In this document: positions 63,287 through 64,000 of the stretch, in pieces | Layout of the letters: every line of letters starts with the position of its first letter | Position numbering within the stretch: position 1 is the first letter of the stretch | Origin: Archilochus colubris | Lineage: Eukaryota; Chordata; Aves; Apodiformes; Trochilidae | NCBI GenBank assembly: GCA_023079485.1 | Contig: CM041084.1 | Span: 34,136,609 to 34,200,608, forward strand | Reading direction: 5' to 3' | Length of the DNA: 64,000 nucleotides | Program-made: the position numbers and the translations under genes | Notes under the pieces: model-generated | What the model saw: only the letters and a program-made list of their open reading frames with translations | Database searches by the model: none | What the model was told of the DNA's origin: nothing

Positions 63287-64000
63287 ATCCCTCCATCAGC
63301 AGATAACCAGGGAGGCATAGGAAAAGCTTCTTTTCAGTATCTGAGATACATTTGTTGTTTTGATTGTGTTCCCCCCCCTCCCTTTGAATAAGTACTCTGT
63401 GTGTCTGGGAGGATTTTTAAACATCCTTCAAAACACAGGCTTCTATCCATGAAGAAGCAAGACAAAAGGATGGGTTCAGTCATGTGCAGCTGGAAAAGAG
63501 AGGGCAGCTGAGGGCAGAGGGGTGGAAGGAGCAGGGGTGTCTGGGTACGAGCGAGTGGGATGGGCAAGAACTCTGAGGTGACATTTGTCGGGACAGAAAT
63601 GTTTCAGACAATTTGGCTTGAAGAAAGGGGAGTTGAAAGACTGAAAATCAAGGATGGGAAATACTGAGAAGTTTTAGGGAAGAGAAGATTAGGTAGTTTG
63701 AGCTCTGGGCAGAAGAGAATGAGACTTGTAGGCCAGAAGCAGCTGGTGTTGTCATGAGACAGGCAGCTCTACTTTGGGAGCCTGGGTGTGGTGCCCTCCA
63801 TACAGGATGGCTATGAATCCCATTGCTTACAGCTTTTGGCCTCTTTGCTTGTTGTTAGATGACTGCAAATGACAAGTAAAGTGAGAGGATGAGCGTATGT
63901 ATTCATGATCCCCGTGATGTTTAGAGGCTCCAAATAAATGCCTTTAGACCCATTCCACGCTCTCCCCTGCAGAGACTTTTTGCTCCCAGACTGTACCCAC
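63287..64000. other. Flanking DNA, nothing recognised
   Basis: A C8 run near 63372 and otherwise unremarkable unique sequence to the end of the window. No exon-like or repeat-like stretch that I can support. Confidence 0.5.

Noticed and set aside
1..64000. CRISPR arrays, prophage or operon-like defence systems
   Set aside because: The window is vertebrate DNA by its CR1 elements and texture. No regularly spaced repeats or compact gene strings occur.

Overview
The window looks like vertebrate nuclear DNA, most likely from a bird. The strongest evidence is a CR1 LINE 3' end at about 62820-63286. It keeps an open reading frame for the end of the reverse transcriptase and finishes in three copies of the 8-bp CR1 terminal unit ATTCTATG. 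Older CR1 pieces in both orientations occur near 14.9, 22.5, 27.6-28.1 and 44.2 kb. The sequence is AT-rich and CpG-poor, has many homopolymer and microsatellite tracts, and shows no operon-like packing. Most open frames of 60-110 codons are the chance background expected of such DNA.

Layout. From 1 to about 34 kb I see no gene, only intergenic or intronic sequence with scattered retroelement relics, simple repeats and two compact inverted repeats (14.71 kb and 24.04-24.14 kb). Between 34.3 and 37.3 kb the character changes. A non-repetitive, motif-rich stretch that could be an enhancer (34.31-34.52 kb) is followed by a very G-rich tract on the minus strand. Then comes the only CpG-rich, GC-rich segment of the window (about 35.64-36.42 kb), the best promoter candidate here.

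From 40.05 down to 37.81 kb the minus strand carries a cluster of unusually long, protein-like open stretches, several bounded by plausible splice signals. I read this as either exons of a real but unrecognised gene or a decayed copy of one. It is the most interesting item in the window. The frames do not join cleanly, so I give segments, not a gene model.

From 40 to 62.8 kb the sequence is again gene-poor, with degraded CR1 or other LINE pieces, an ancient amniote-type L2-like repeat tail near 58.8 kb, and several A-rich tracts interrupted by CC. The fresh CR1 copy lies near the right end. I found no rRNA, tRNA, CRISPR, prophage or bacterial-type system, and none would be expected. Everything here is by eye. 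Homology searches, repeat masking and RNA-seq would be needed to settle the gene-like calls.
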